A stretch of DNA of 64,000 nucleotides from Methylomonas koyamae (GTDB taxonomy: Bacteria; Pseudomonadota; Gammaproteobacteria; Methylococcales; Methylomonadaceae): contig NZ_LUUK01000078.1 in the NCBI RefSeq assembly GCF_001644025.1, positions 62,001 through 126,000 on the forward strand. Reading direction: 5' to 3'. The notes under the pieces were generated by a model. That model searched no databases. It was not told where the DNA came from and saw only the letters and a list, made by a program, of their open reading frames with translations. The translations under genes and the position numbers were made by a program. This document shows, piece after piece, positions 1 to 10,789 of this stretch. Within the stretch, counting starts at the first letter, position 1. Each line of letters starts with the position of its first letter.

Positions 1-1629
1 TACGGCATCGATACTCGACTGAAAGGCATGTTGTATGCCGTGATTGCCCGGCCGCCGGTCTTCGGCGGCAAGCTTAAGAGCTACGATGCCGGTGCCGCGC
101 TAACCGTGAAGGGCGTGATCAAGATCGTCGAATTGCCCGGCAGTCCGCCGCCGGCCGAATTCAATCCGCTGGGCGGCGTCGCGGTGATCGCGACCAACAC
201 CTGGGCGGCGATTCAGGGACGCGCGGCGTTGAAAATCGAATGGGACGCCGGCCCGCACGCCGGGTACGACTCCTCGGCCTACCAAGCCGAGCTGGAGGCG
301 GCGGCGCGCCAACCCGCCAAGGTGGTCCGTCAGCAAGGCGATGTCGGGGCCGCGCTGAATTCCGCCGCCAAACGCGTCGAAGCCGAATATTACGTCCCGC
401 ATCTGGCCCAGGCACCGATGGAGCCGCCGGCGGCGACCGCCCGCATCGGCAACGGCCGTTGCGAAGTGTGGGCTTGCACGCAAGCGCCGCAATTGAGCCG
501 GGAAAAGGTCGCCAAATGGCTGAAACTACCCGAGGACAAGGTAACGGTTCACGTCACCTTGCTCGGCGGCGGCTTCGGCCGCAAATCGATGCCGGACTAT
601 GTAATCGAAGCGGCCTTGCTGTCGCAAGCGATGGCCGGCAAACCGGTCAAAGTCACCTGGACCCGCGAAGACGATTTGCACCATTCCTATTATCACACCG
701 TGACGCTCGATCGCCTGGAAGCCGGACTAAGCGCGGAAGGCAAACCCCTGTCCTGGTTGCATCGCACCGCCTCGCCGAGCATTTCCTCGACCTTTGTCGC
801 CGGCAGCAAATTGCCGATGCCGGTGGAATTGGGCATGGGCGTGATCAACGTGCCGTTCGCGATCGAGCATCTACGCATCGAAACCGCCGAGGCCGAGGCC
901 CATACCCGAATCGGTTGGTTCCGTTCGGTTTCGAACATTCCGCACGCGTTCGCGGTGCAATCCTTCGTCGCCGAGTTGGCGGCGGCGGCCGGCCAGGATC
1001 ACCGCGATTTTTTGCTGGCCTTGATAGGACCGCCTCGCAAAATCGATCCGCGCGGTCTCGGCGACCACTGGAACCACGGCGAATCGCCGGAACGCTATCC
1101 TATCGATACCGGCCGCTTGCGTCGGGTCATCGAAACCGCGACCCGCGAAGCCGGCTGGGGCCGAGCCTTGCCCAAGGGTCAAGGCCTGGGGCTGGCGGCG
1201 CATTACAGCTTCGTCACCTATGTGGCGGTGGTCGCCGAGGTTGCGGTCGGCGCGGACGGCAAACTGAGCATTCCCCGCATCGACATCGCCGTCGACTGCG
1301 GCCCGCAGGTCAACCCGGAACGGATACGCTCGCAAATCGAAGGCGCTTGCAATATGGGTGTCAGCTTGGCTACTCAAGGCGAGATCAGTTTCAAAAACGG
1401 CGCTGTGCAACAGGATAATTTCCATGCCTACCAGATTGCCCGTATCGACGATGCACCGCGCGAGATTCGGGTGCATTTGCTGCCGGCCGGCGATTTCGAT
1501 GTGCCGTTGGGCGGCGTCGGCGAACCCGGCGTGCCGCCGATCGCGCCGGCACTATGCAACGCCATTTTCGCGGCGACCGGCCGACGTATCCGTCATTTGC
1601 CGATCAAGGATCAGTTGGAAAGCGTTTGA
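1..1629 (+). CDS. Molybdopterin-binding large subunit of a xanthine dehydrogenase/isoquinoline 1-oxidoreductase-type enzyme (5' partial)
   Basis: The reading frame is open from the first base of the window, so the gene starts upstream. About 542 codons are visible of a family that normally has roughly 700-760, so some 200 N-terminal residues, including any Tat signal, are missing. The protein belongs to the molybdenum hydroxylase large subunits, closest in style to isoquinoline 1-oxidoreductase beta (IorB), which hydroxylates heteroaromatics or oxidises aldehydes with a small 2Fe-2S partner. Visible support is the molybdopterin-contact motif LLGGGFGRKS near visible residue 190 and the C-terminal GGVGEPG motif, which carries the catalytic glutamate. 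The substrate cannot be told from sequence. The small subunit gene is not in the window and may lie upstream. It converges on dinB with a 13 bp gap. Confidence 0.85.
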   Translation, partial: YGIDTRLKGMLYAVIARPPVFGGKLKSYDAGAALTVKGVIKIVELPGSPPPAEFNPLGGVAVIATNTWAAIQGRAALKIEWDAGPHAGYDSSAYQAELEAAARQPAKVVRQQGDVGAALNSAAKRVEAEYYVPHLAQAPMEPPAATARIGNGRCEVWACTQAPQLSREKVAKWLKLPEDKVTVHVTLLGGGFGRKSMPDYVIEAALLSQAMAGKPVKVTWTREDDLHHSYYHTVTLDRLEAGLSAEGKPLSWLHRTASPSISSTFVAGSKLPMPVELGMGVINVPFAIEHLRIETAEAEAHTRIGWFRSVSNIPHAFAVQSFVAELAAAAGQDHRDFLLALIGPPRKIDPRGLGDHWNHGESPERYPIDTGRLRRVIETATREAGWGRALPKGQGLGLAAHYSFVTYVAVVAEVAVGADGKLSIPRIDIAVDCGPQVNPERIRSQIEGACNMGVSLATQGEISFKNGAVQQDNFHAYQIARIDDAPREIRVHLLPAGDFDVPLGGVGEPGVPPIAPALCNAIFAATGRRIRHLPIKDQLESV

Positions 1630-1642
1630 GCGTTGGATCGTC

Positions 1643-2719
1643 CTAGAGGTGTTCGAATAAATCGAGCTGGCGGTACTGCCCGGCGGAGCGCTCCGGGTCC
1701 AGGCCGGATAAGGTGACCCCCAGTAATCGCACCGGCTCGCTACCGGTGCCGGCGCTGTGCAACAACTCGGCTAGCAACAGGCGCGTATCCGCGTCGTCGG
1801 CGATCGGTCGATCCAGCGTCCGGGCGCGGGTCACTTGCACGAAGTTGCGGTACTTGATTTTGACCGTCAGCGTGTAAGCCGTCATCTGCTTTTCGGTCAA
1901 CCGTAACAGGGCTTGGCTGAATAAAGCCTGTAGCAAACGCGACTGAGTCGCCGCGTCGGCGACGTCCCGTTCGAAGGTGGTTTCGACGCCGACCGATTTG
2001 CGCTGTCTGTCGGCCCGCACCGGCCGGTGATCGACGCCTCGGGCGATGTCGTGATAATGCTGGGCGGCTTTGCCGAAATGATGCTGCAACAAGGCCAGCG
2101 GGGCTTTTTTTAAATCCAGGCCGGTCAGTATCCCAAGCGCCTGCATCTTGCGTTCGGTGGCCGGACCGATACCGTGAAATTTGCCGACGGCTAGGGTTTC
2201 GACGAAGGCGGGGCCTTGCTCGGGGGTGATCAAGTGCAAACCGTCCGGTTTGCCCAAATCCGAGGCGATTTTCGCCAAAAACTTGTTATAGGACACGCCG
2301 GCCGAAGCGATTAGTCCGGTTTCCCGGCAAATGGCTTGTTTGATTTGCCCGGCCAATCGCATCGCCGATTCGGCCGAGCTGACGTCCAGATAGGCTTCAT
2401 CCAGCGACAAGGGCTCGATGCAATCGCAATAGCGGGCGAAGATGGCGCGGATGGCTGCCGAAACAGCCCGGTACACGTCGAAACGCGGTCTAACGAAAAT
2501 CGCTTGCGGACAGAGCCGGTAGGCCTGCGACGACGGCATTGCCGAATGTACGCCGAATACGCGGGCTTCGTAGCTGCAGGTGGCGACAACGCCGCGCGAA
2601 TCGGGCTGGCCGCCGACGATGACCGGCTTGTTGCGGTATTGCGGGTGGTCGCGTTGCTCGACCGCCGCGTAAAACGCATCCATGTCGATATGGATGATTT
2701 TGCGCGGTACCTCGGTCAT
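1643..2719 (-). CDS. dinB: DNA polymerase IV (Y-family translesion polymerase)
   Basis: This is a 358-residue Y-family polymerase that copies damaged templates and makes -1 frameshifts on undamaged DNA. The N-terminal metal-binding motif HIDMDAFYAAVEQRD, the nucleotide-binding stretch VVATCSYEAR, and the second acidic motif LSLDEAYLDVS near residue 100 are all present, so the active site looks intact. The C-terminal little-finger region is complete and ends in a QLDLFEHL-type clamp-binding tail (QLDLF), the usual beta-sliding-clamp contact. It is the last gene of a minus-strand run (ycgL, DUF2333, DUF4389, dinB); its ATG lies 6 bp after the stop of the DUF4389 gene, so co-transcription is likely. 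I see no LexA box directly in front of it. Confidence 0.95.
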   Translation of the reverse strand: MTEVPRKIIHIDMDAFYAAVEQRDHPQYRNKPVIVGGQPDSRGVVATCSYEARVFGVHSAMPSSQAYRLCPQAIFVRPRFDVYRAVSAAIRAIFARYCDCIEPLSLDEAYLDVSSAESAMRLAGQIKQAICRETGLIASAGVSYNKFLAKIASDLGKPDGLHLITPEQGPAFVETLAVGKFHGIGPATERKMQALGILTGLDLKKAPLALLQHHFGKAAQHYHDIARGVDHRPVRADRQRKSVGVETTFERDVADAATQSRLLQALFSQALLRLTEKQMTAYTLTVKIKYRNFVQVTRARTLDRPIADDADTRLLLAELLHSAGTGSEPVRLLGVTLSGLDPERSAGQYRQLDLFEHL

Positions 2720-2725
2720 GGCGGA

Positions 2726-3028
2726 CTAGGGTTTGTGGGGCAATTCCAGATTGGCGGTGTCGTTCCAGTCCGCGAACGGAAACGGCAGCTTGTCGGTATT
2801 GAAGGTCAGGAACAGCAAGATGTGGTAATGGTAAATCGACAGCGAGCGGCCGAAATTCAGGATGTTGGGATTGCATGCGCCAGTCAGCAGCACCGAGCCG
2901 ACCTGCAACAGAATTACCAGCCACAGCAACAACTTCACCAGGCTGTCGATGGCCGCGTAGATCACCATGAAGATGATCCGCTTCCAGGTTTCGATTTTTT
3001 TCAGGTTTTCGTTGATTTGGTCCTGCAT
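2726..3028 (-). CDS. DUF4389-type small membrane protein
   Basis: A 100-residue protein with a charged N-terminus (Lys/Glu-rich to about residue 17), a long hydrophobic segment at about residues 18-50, and a hydrophilic C-terminus containing the WNDTANLELP stretch. This matches proteins annotated as DUF4389, whose function is not known. It sits between the DUF2333 gene and dinB with gaps of only 7 and 6 bp, so it is part of the same minus-strand operon. Nothing in the sequence gives a catalytic role; a small inner-membrane protein is all that can be said. Confidence 0.75.
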   Translation of the reverse strand: MQDQINENLKKIETWKRIIFMVIYAAIDSLVKLLLWLVILLQVGSVLLTGACNPNILNFGRSLSIYHYHILLFLTFNTDKLPFPFADWNDTANLELPHKP

Positions 3029-3035
3029 CGCCGCC

Positions 3036-4055
3036 TTAACCCCGGTTCATCACGTCGCGCAAGTCCAAGGCCGCCGCATTGGCTCGGGCGATGTAGTTGG
3101 CCAGCGCCAGCGAATAGTTGGCGAACAGGCCGAAGCCATCGCCGTTCAATACCACCGGACTCAAGGTCGGCGTCAAGGCTTTTTCCAGCGACTGGATCAT
3201 GATGTCCAGCGTATTCATCGCCCGCTTGTCGAGCAAAATGTCGGAAAAATCGTGCTTGATTGCCCGCAGAATGTGTAACAAGGCCCAGCTGGCGCCGCGC
3301 GCTTCGTAGAACACGTTATCGATTTCCAGCCAAGGCGTTTGACCGATGGTCGGCATGTTCATATCGACCGGGTTGGAGGGGTCGCCGTGCGCGGCGCCGG
3401 AGAAGCGGTCGGTACTGGCCGCCAAACGGGTGGACAATCCGCCCAAGCGTTTGATGACGACCTCGGTGTATTGCCACAGGTTATCCGCGCGGGCATGAAA
3501 CTGGGCCGGTTTGGATTCCGAAGTCGGATTTTGCAAACGCGCCATGTAACCATGCAATGCCTCGACGCCTTTAACGTATTCGGATTCGGTGGACGGCAGC
3601 GCCCAGGAATTGCGTTCGTAGTAAAAATAAGGCTCCGCTTTCGCCAAATCCGGGTCTTCGGCCGATTGCGACTGGTCGCGGGCGAAGTGGTTGCGCAAGG
3701 CGGTGGTGCCATCGCGCAGCATGACCAGCGCGCCGTACTCGAAACTTTGGATGTTATCGCAGAACAAGCCGGGCGGCGCCACGTCGTTGGATAAGTACCC
3801 GCCGGCCTTGAATAAAATCACGTCGGCAATGTGCGCCAGCGTGTTGGCGTAGACGTAGCCGATCGGCATTTGATCGGTGTGGGTCACGTTCATGCGTTCG
3901 ATCGCTTCATCTTCGACGCTGAATTGTTCCGGCTCCTGGCTCCACCATTCCCCCAAAACCAGCATCACGATGACCACCACGCTGACCAAGGATCCGAATC
4001 CCCACAGAATGCCTCTCGACTTGGAGTCTTCGTAAGCTAATGGATTATCTGACAT
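3036..4055 (-). CDS. DUF2333 family inner-membrane-anchored protein
   Basis: About 339 residues with a single N-terminal transmembrane helix (roughly residues 15-37) followed by a large soluble, probably periplasmic, domain. The conserved-looking WYxxNxxP-like and FEYGALVMLRD stretches fit the DUF2333 family found in gammaproteobacteria; its function is not established. I place the start at the ATG at 4055 (MSDNPLAYED), preceded by a GGGAA motif 9 bases upstream. An in-frame TTG at 4064 would add three residues and is less likely. It is transcribed between ycgL and the DUF4389 gene. Confidence 0.8.
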   Translation of the reverse strand: MSDNPLAYEDSKSRGILWGFGSLVSVVVIVMLVLGEWWSQEPEQFSVEDEAIERMNVTHTDQMPIGYVYANTLAHIADVILFKAGGYLSNDVAPPGLFCDNIQSFEYGALVMLRDGTTALRNHFARDQSQSAEDPDLAKAEPYFYYERNSWALPSTESEYVKGVEALHGYMARLQNPTSESKPAQFHARADNLWQYTEVVIKRLGGLSTRLAASTDRFSGAAHGDPSNPVDMNMPTIGQTPWLEIDNVFYEARGASWALLHILRAIKHDFSDILLDKRAMNTLDIMIQSLEKALTPTLSPVVLNGDGFGLFANYSLALANYIARANAAALDLRDVMNRG

Positions 4056-4158
4056 TTGTAACAATTCCCGGTGAGTCTTTTGAGAAACAGGAGAAAGCCG
4101 CCCCCCGATAAAAATGCGACCATGTTAGCACGGATTAACCGGTTGGCATTCGCCGATT

Positions 4159-4431
4159 TCAGTGTAGCTTGGCGTTGGCAAGCGATAGCGGATCGGCCAG
4201 CCGAGTGGGCGGGAGTTGCACGAAAAAGCCTTTCGCCCGCAGGCTGGCGATGACTTTTTCGACCTTCTCCCTGGCCAGTTTGCGTTCCGGCGTCAACTCC
4301 AGCTCCATCACGAATTGCAAGCGACCCAAGCTGGCGAACAAATCGGCCGGTAAAGCCGAGAAATCGTCTTTCTTGTCCAGATATAAATAGAGTTCGTCTT
4401 TTTTAAGGCTTTTATAAATAAAGCATTGCAT
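4159..4431 (-). CDS. ycgL: YcgL domain protein
   Basis: A 90-residue protein opening MQCFIYKSLKKDELYLYL and carrying the FVMELELTPERKLAR stretch, both characteristic of the YcgL family, whose size is about 90-110 residues. The fold is known for the family but its function is not. It is the first gene of the minus-strand group leading to dinB and is divergent from the CPBP protease gene at 4518, so both promoters should lie in the 86 bp between them. Confidence 0.85.
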   Translation of the reverse strand: MQCFIYKSLKKDELYLYLDKKDDFSALPADLFASLGRLQFVMELELTPERKLAREKVEKVIASLRAKGFFVQLPPTRLADPLSLANAKLH

Positions 4432-4517
4432 GCGCGGCTCTCGGATTGGTTTGGACTGCCAATTTTAACGGTTTTTGTTTAGAATTTTCGGTCAACCCCT
4501 TCTCGCAGCCACCGCTA

Positions 4518-5117
4518 ATGTCCGATTCGATTCCGCCGCAAGACCGTTTTTTCCGGCTGGCCTGCCTATTCGAGGCCGGCTTGGCGCCGCTGGCGGTTCT
4601 GTTCGGCTGGTTGACCGACGTCGATCCGTTCGCGGGCTTGGCTTGGTCGGAACCGGCATTGGCGAACGGCTTGTTGGCCACGCTGCCGCTGTTGATCGTG
4701 TTTTTCGCGCTGCAAGCGCTGGAATATCCGGCGTTGCGCGACATTCGCGAATTGCTGCTGGAGACGTTGGGCGCCCGACTGGTCGGACGGCACTGGTCCG
4801 ATCTGCTGATTCTGGCCGGTCTAGCCGGCTTCGGCGAGGAAGCGTTGTTTCGCGGCTTTTTGCAGCCGTGGCTGGAGAACCGTTGGGGCGCGCTGCCCGC
4901 GCTCTGGCTGAGCAACACGGTGTTCGCGCTGGCACACGCGGTAACCCCATTGTACGCGGTGTTGGCCTTGCTGATCGGTCTCTATCTCGGCGTTTTGCTG
5001 GATTACGGCGGCGAGCGCAACCTGCTGATGCCGATGGTGGCCCACGCCGCTTACGACTTCGTCGCGTTTGTTGTTATCCTGCGCGATTACCGCCACCGCC
5101 AGTTAAGGAGCCAGTAA
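4518..5117 (+). CDS. CPBP family intramembrane glutamic protease
   Basis: A 199-residue multi-pass membrane protein of the CPBP (CAAX protease and bacteriocin-processing) family. The diagnostic motifs are all visible: EExxxR as FGEEALFRGFL near residue 110, FxxxH as FALAHAV, and the last HxxxD/N-type motif as HAAYDF near the C-terminus. Hydrophobic segments fill most of the rest. The longer open frame could begin at 4446, but the ATG at 4518 (MSDSIPPQDRFF) matches the usual start and the added 24 residues look untranslated. Its stop overlaps the next start in TAATG, so the two genes are translationally coupled. The substrate is unknown. Confidence 0.85.
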   Translation: MSDSIPPQDRFFRLACLFEAGLAPLAVLFGWLTDVDPFAGLAWSEPALANGLLATLPLLIVFFALQALEYPALRDIRELLLETLGARLVGRHWSDLLILAGLAGFGEEALFRGFLQPWLENRWGALPALWLSNTVFALAHAVTPLYAVLALLIGLYLGVLLDYGGERNLLMPMVAHAAYDFVAFVVILRDYRHRQLRSQ

Positions 5118-5587
5118 TGCCCGAGTCGCCTGGTCGAGACAACCACGATAAGCTGACGGCCCACAAACTGATCTGCGTCGCGATGCTGGCGCTGCTGCTA
5201 GCCTACAACGCGTTTTGCCACTTCTGGCCGAACGAGTTTCAGCTCGGCTGGCCGGCCGACCGGCGCGAGCTGATCCGTAGCGTGCTGTACGGCATTGCCA
5301 TCGTGCTGTTTCCGTTCACCAATCTGCTGCGCCACGTCCTGCTGCGTCTGAACCAGACCATGCCAGGCCCCAAACCGGCGGCGGCCCGCTATCTGGTCAC
5401 GATTGCGGTCACCCAGGGGCTGATCGAATGGGTCGGGCTGTTCGGTTTCGGGATGTTTCTGATCGGGGACGGTTACAACACCCTCTATATTTTCAGCCTG
5501 ATGGCGGCGCTGGGCGTGTATCTGCATCGACCGAAAGCCGAGGAATATCAGCGCATTGTCGCCGAGCTGACCCGGAAAACCCCTTGA
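5117..5587 (+). CDS. Small multi-pass membrane protein of unknown function
   Basis: 156 residues with about four hydrophobic segments (approximately residues 15-35, 55-72, 92-112 and 118-135). I do not recognise a family. The start at 5117 is set by the TAATG overlap with the CPBP protease gene and by a GGAG ribosome-binding site 8 bases upstream. The coupling suggests that the protein works with, or is processed by, the upstream protease, but that is inference. Confidence 0.7.
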   Translation: MPESPGRDNHDKLTAHKLICVAMLALLLAYNAFCHFWPNEFQLGWPADRRELIRSVLYGIAIVLFPFTNLLRHVLLRLNQTMPGPKPAAARYLVTIAVTQGLIEWVGLFGFGMFLIGDGYNTLYIFSLMAALGVYLHRPKAEEYQRIVAELTRKTP

Positions 5588-5660
5588 TGCCGGCAAATCC
5601 CGTTGACTATTTCCGATTTTTAGGATGCGCGCTTAGGTTGTACAATGGCGGGCTTATTAA

Positions 5661-7148
<1,488 letters not shown>

Positions 7149-7150
7149 TC

Positions 7151-7197
7151 CGGACCGATCCCGGTCCGCTCCCTGGCCGTCGCCGACCGGCGACGGC
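7151..7197 (+). terminator. Two tandem hairpins after guaB
   Basis: The first hairpin pairs CGGACCG (7151-7157) with CGGTCCG (7162-7168) around a 4-base loop. The second pairs GCCGTCGCC (7176-7184) with GGCGACGGC (7189-7197), also with a 4-base loop, followed by GGGTTT. Only a short T-run follows, so termination may be partial and allow read-through into the methyltransferase gene. Confidence 0.5.
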
Positions 7198-7215
7198 GGG
7201 TTTCCGGAAATCAGC

Positions 7216-8184
7216 ATGCAAGCAAACCAACTCGAATCCTCCATGCCCTGCAACCTGTGCGGCGGCCACCATGTCGAGGCACTGTCCAACCGTTCCCGTA
7301 GCGGCGCGGCGTTACGCACCGTAATCTGCAAGGATTGCGGCCTGGTATGGAGCGACCCGTTTCCGCACGACCCCCGCCAGTTTTACGCCGACGACTACCG
7401 TCTGGCCTATAAGCAAACCTACGCGCCCAAGGCCAAGCACATTCTGCGCGCCGGCCGGGTGGCGTTGGAACGCCACGCCAAGATCAAGCATCTGTTGCAG
7501 CAACGCCGGCGGGTGTTGGACGTCGGCACCGGCGGCGGCGAATTCGCCTACCTGATTCAATCGCTGGGCCACGAGCTGCAAGGTATCGAACCGAACAAGG
7601 GCTACGGCGAATATTCCGCCGCCCAATACGGCTTGAATCTGCAAATCGGCTTTATCCAGGACGCCGCACTGGACGACGCCAGTTTCGACCTGGTCACGAT
7701 TTGGCACGTGCTGGAACACACCGAAGACCCCAGCGCGGTGCTCGGCCGCCTGCGCGGCCTGCTCAAACCCGACGGTATCCTGGTTGTCGAAGTACCCAAC
7801 GTCGAGGCCGTCTGCCAATCGCCGGCCAGCAGCTTTCACGAAGCCCATCTGTTCAATTTCAACGCCAACACCCTGCAACGGATGGGCGAAAAAGTCGGCC
7901 TGACCGCAAGCGAATACCGCTTATCGGAAGACGGCGGTAACTTGACGATGTTCTTCAAACCCGCCGAAGTCCGAGCCGACTCGGCAGCGCTGAGCGGCAA
8001 CGCCGACCGGATAGGCGCGATCGTGCGCGGCCACACCAACCTGCGCCACTTCATGCGGGCCGCGCCCTATCTGCGGTTTTTGAAAAAACTGCAACGCAGC
8101 ATCGCCGAGCGCGGACTGAACCAGCCGGTCGCCGATAGCAAAGCCCTGCTGGATCGGCTGTACCGCGAGTATCGCGTACTCTAG
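7216..8184 (+). CDS. Class I SAM-dependent methyltransferase with N-terminal zinc ribbon
   Basis: 322 residues. The N-terminus has two CxxC pairs (Cys12/Cys15 and a second pair in VICKDCG near residue 40), a zinc-ribbon arrangement seen in methyltransferases that act on sugars or small metabolites. The Rossmann core follows with motif I VLDVGTGGGEF near residue 99 and the acidic post-I region GIEPN. WHVLEHTEDP then follows, a motif typical of Methyltransf_23-like enzymes. A basic C-terminal region closes the protein. It lies between guaB and guaA in the same direction, but no step of GMP synthesis needs a methyltransferase, so its link to purines is probably only positional. The substrate is unknown. 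Confidence 0.8.
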   Translation: MQANQLESSMPCNLCGGHHVEALSNRSRSGAALRTVICKDCGLVWSDPFPHDPRQFYADDYRLAYKQTYAPKAKHILRAGRVALERHAKIKHLLQQRRRVLDVGTGGGEFAYLIQSLGHELQGIEPNKGYGEYSAAQYGLNLQIGFIQDAALDDASFDLVTIWHVLEHTEDPSAVLGRLRGLLKPDGILVVEVPNVEAVCQSPASSFHEAHLFNFNANTLQRMGEKVGLTASEYRLSEDGGNLTMFFKPAEVRADSAALSGNADRIGAIVRGHTNLRHFMRAAPYLRFLKKLQRSIAERGLNQPVADSKALLDRLYREYRVL

Positions 8185-8265
8185 GCAGCGACCGATTTTC
8201 TGTTATTTCCGACGGCTTGGGCTAGATTAAAGCCCAAGCCGCTTCCGTTACTTCAAGGTGTTCCC

Positions 8266-9852
8266 GTGACGACTCCCGCATCCAACATCCACGCCGACAA
8301 AATCCTGATCCTCGACTTCGGTTCGCAATACACGCAGCTGATCGCCCGCCGCATCCGCGAGATCGGCGTGTATTGCGAGATTTATTCCTGCGACAGTCGC
8401 GACGACGAAGTCAAAAACTTCGGCGCCAAGGGCATCATCCTGTCCGGCGGTCCGGAAACCGTGACCAGCAGCGACACCCCGCGCGCGCCGCAGGCCGTGT
8501 TCGACCTGGGCGTGCCGGTACTGGGCATCTGCTACGGCATGCAAACCATGGCCGAACAGTTGGGCGGCAAGGTCGAGTCCTCCGACCACCGCGAATTCGG
8601 CTACGCCCAAATTCGCGCTCGCGGCCACTCCAAACTGTTGACGGAAATCGAAGACCACGTCTCACCGGAAGGCTACGGCCTACTCGACGTATGGATGAGC
8701 CACGGCGACCGCGTGGTCGAATTGCCGAACGGCTTCAAACTGATCGCCAGCTCCGACGGCGCGCCGATTGCCGGCATCGCCGACGAGGCGCGCAATTTCT
8801 ACGCGCTGCAATTCCACCCGGAAGTCACCCACACCAAGCAGGGCGGCCGCATCCTGAGCCGCTTCGTATTGGACATCTGCGGCTGCGCGGCGCTGTGGAA
8901 CGCCAGCAACATCATCGAAGACAGCATCAGCGCGGTGCGGGAAAAAGTCGGTAGCGACCAAGTGATTCTCGGCTTGTCCGGCGGCGTCGATTCATCGGTG
9001 GTCGCGGCCTTATTGCACCGCGCCATAGCCTCGCAACTGACCTGCGTCTTCGTGGATACCGGCCTGTTGCGCCTGCACGAAGGCGATCAGGTCATGGCAA
9101 TGTTCGCCGAACACATGGGCATCAAGGTCATCCGCGTCGATGCCGAGGCCCGCTACATGAGCGCACTGTCCGGCGTCAACGACCCGGAGCAAAAACGCAA
9201 AATCATCGGCGGATTGTTCGTCGAGATTTTCGACGAGGAAGCCGGCAAACTGACCGATGCTCGGTGGCTGGCCCAAGGCACGATCTACCCGGACGTCATC
9301 GAATCGGCCGGCGCCAAGAGCGGCAAGGCGCATCTGATCAAATCCCACCACAACGTCGGCGGCCTGCCGGAAAACATGAAGCTGAAACTGGTGGAGCCCC
9401 TGCGCGAATTGTTCAAGGACGAAGTCCGCAAACTCGGCCTGGAACTGGGCCTGCCGGCCGACATGATCTACCGCCACCCCTTCCCCGGTCCCGGCTTGGG
9501 CGTGCGCATCCTCGGCGAAGTCAAAAAATCCTATGCCGACTTACTGCGCAAGGCCGACGCCATCTTCATCGAAGAACTGTATCGCCATGATTTATACAAC
9601 CAAGTCAGCCAGGCCTTCGCGGTGTTCCTGCCGGTCAAATCGGTCGGCGTGATGGGCGACGGCCGCAAATACGACTACGTCGTGGCCTTGCGCGCTGTCG
9701 AAACCATCGACTTCATGACCGCCCGTTGGGCACACTTGCCCTACGACTTTCTGGACTTGGTCTCAAGGCGCATCATCAACGAAGTACCGGGGATTTCCAG
9801 GGTAACTTACGACATCTCCGGCAAGCCGCCGGCGACGATTGAGTGGGAGTAG
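8266..9852 (+). CDS. guaA: GMP synthase (glutamine-hydrolysing)
   Basis: Aminates XMP to GMP using glutamine and ATP. The 528 residues match the family (about 525). The N-terminal class I amidotransferase domain has the nucleophile in [15 protein letters not shown] and the His/Glu pair in FHPEVTHT. The ATP-pyrophosphatase domain has the P-loop [16 protein letters not shown], and the C-terminal dimerisation domain ends in the typical [12 protein letters not shown]. Translation starts at GTG 8266 ([14 protein letters not shown]), with an AAGGTG motif a few bases upstream; no ATG serves this position. It is the last core gene before the AT-rich accessory patch. Confidence 0.97.
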   Translation: MTTPASNIHADKILILDFGSQYTQLIARRIREIGVYCEIYSCDSRDDEVKNFGAKGIILSGGPETVTSSDTPRAPQAVFDLGVPVLGICYGMQTMAEQLGGKVESSDHREFGYAQIRARGHSKLLTEIEDHVSPEGYGLLDVWMSHGDRVVELPNGFKLIASSDGAPIAGIADEARNFYALQFHPEVTHTKQGGRILSRFVLDICGCAALWNASNIIEDSISAVREKVGSDQVILGLSGGVDSSVVAALLHRAIASQLTCVFVDTGLLRLHEGDQVMAMFAEHMGIKVIRVDAEARYMSALSGVNDPEQKRKIIGGLFVEIFDEEAGKLTDARWLAQGTIYPDVIESAGAKSGKAHLIKSHHNVGGLPENMKLKLVEPLRELFKDEVRKLGLELGLPADMIYRHPFPGPGLGVRILGEVKKSYADLLRKADAIFIEELYRHDLYNQVSQAFAVFLPVKSVGVMGDGRKYDYVVALRAVETIDFMTARWAHLPYDFLDLVSRRIINEVPGISRVTYDISGKPPATIEWE

Positions 9853-9956
9853 GCTCTAGGGTAAACGGGAAAACACAATGCCCATAGCTGCTGCGTCAAA
9901 GCGTGGAAACTATACATTCCCATCGTTATATACATATATTGGAAGGAATTAATTCA

Positions 9957-10668
9957 ATGAAATATATCGGCATTGATGGATGTAAATCAGGGTGGCTTTA
10001 TGTTGGCTTAGATGACGATCTAAATTGGACTATTGATATAATGGCCAATATTTCTGAATTATCCGCATTATCCAGAAACAGTACATTAATATTGATCGAC
10101 ATTCCTATTGGATTAAGGGAAGCTGGCCGAATCGAGCGGTTATGTGATTTAGAAGCAAGAAAGAATTTAGAAGGCCGTCGTTCCAGTGTGTTTCCAGCGC
10201 CTTCCCGACCCGCGCTAAATGGCCCGACTTACCGAGAATGCAGTCAAATAAACTTTGAGATTACGGGTCGAAAACTTTCGCAACAAAGTTATGCAATTGC
10301 TCCAAAAATCAAAGAGGTTGATGACTATTTAGCGACATTGGATTTGCGAGGAAAAATTAGAGAAATTCATCCAGAGGTTTGCTTTTGGGCGTTAAATAAC
10401 TATACGCCGATGCGATATAGAAAGAAATCGCCAGAAGGGGAAATGGAAAGGATAGATTTACTTAAAAAGCACCTTGATTGCACTAATCATATTATTGAAA
10501 AAATCAAAATTGAAATTTCGTAAAAAGGATGCGGAATTAAATGACGTAATAGATGCTTTGGCTGGGGCTGTAACAGCTAGATTATATCAATCTCTAGGTA
10601 CTTTACCGGCCCAACCAGAAATTGATTCTAGAGGGCTTCAAATGGAAATGGTTTTTGCAAAAATATAA
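9957..10668 (+). pseudogene. DUF429 family protein gene, broken by a +1 frameshift
   Basis: The frame from ATG 9957 encodes a DUF429 protein (a predicted RNase H-like fold). It opens YIGIDGCKSGW and contains LIDIPIGL and IREIHPEVCFWAL, all standard for the family. It stops at 10523 after KIKIEIS. The missing C-terminus is in the +1 frame and runs through DAELNDVIDALAGAVTAR, the expected family ending, to the stop at 10668. The switch falls in an A-rich stretch, GAAAAAATCAAAATTG (about 10497-10512); removing one A restores a single protein of about 236 residues. The gene is strikingly AT-rich next to guaA and trpC, a sign of transfer. It could be a real decay mutation, a phase-variable homopolymer, or an assembly error. 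Confidence 0.75.
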
Positions 10669-10711
10669 CGGTATCCATTGTTCCTGCGCTTAAACGCTTG
10701 AAAACAGGTCC

Positions 10712-10746
10712 GTAGGTCCGATTAGCGAAGCGTAATCGGACGCATG
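10712..10746 (+). repeat. REP palindrome, left copy (GTAG-headed)
   Basis: A 35-base element with GTAG at its 5' end followed by a palindrome pairing GTCCGATTA with TAATCGGAC around GCGAAGCG. It is the reverse complement of the element at 11321-11355 with one mismatch, and lies 43 bp before the transposase gene. The GTAG head plus imperfect palindrome is the known layout of REP substrates of RAYT transposases. Confidence 0.85.
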
Positions 10747-10789
10747 TTTAAAACTCGACTAAGGCTAATTTCAAAACCGGCAATAACCA

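Noticed and set aside
240-1418. Open frame of 392 codons inside the molybdenum hydroxylase gene
   Set aside because: Arg-rich out-of-frame shadow of a gene whose motifs are clear.
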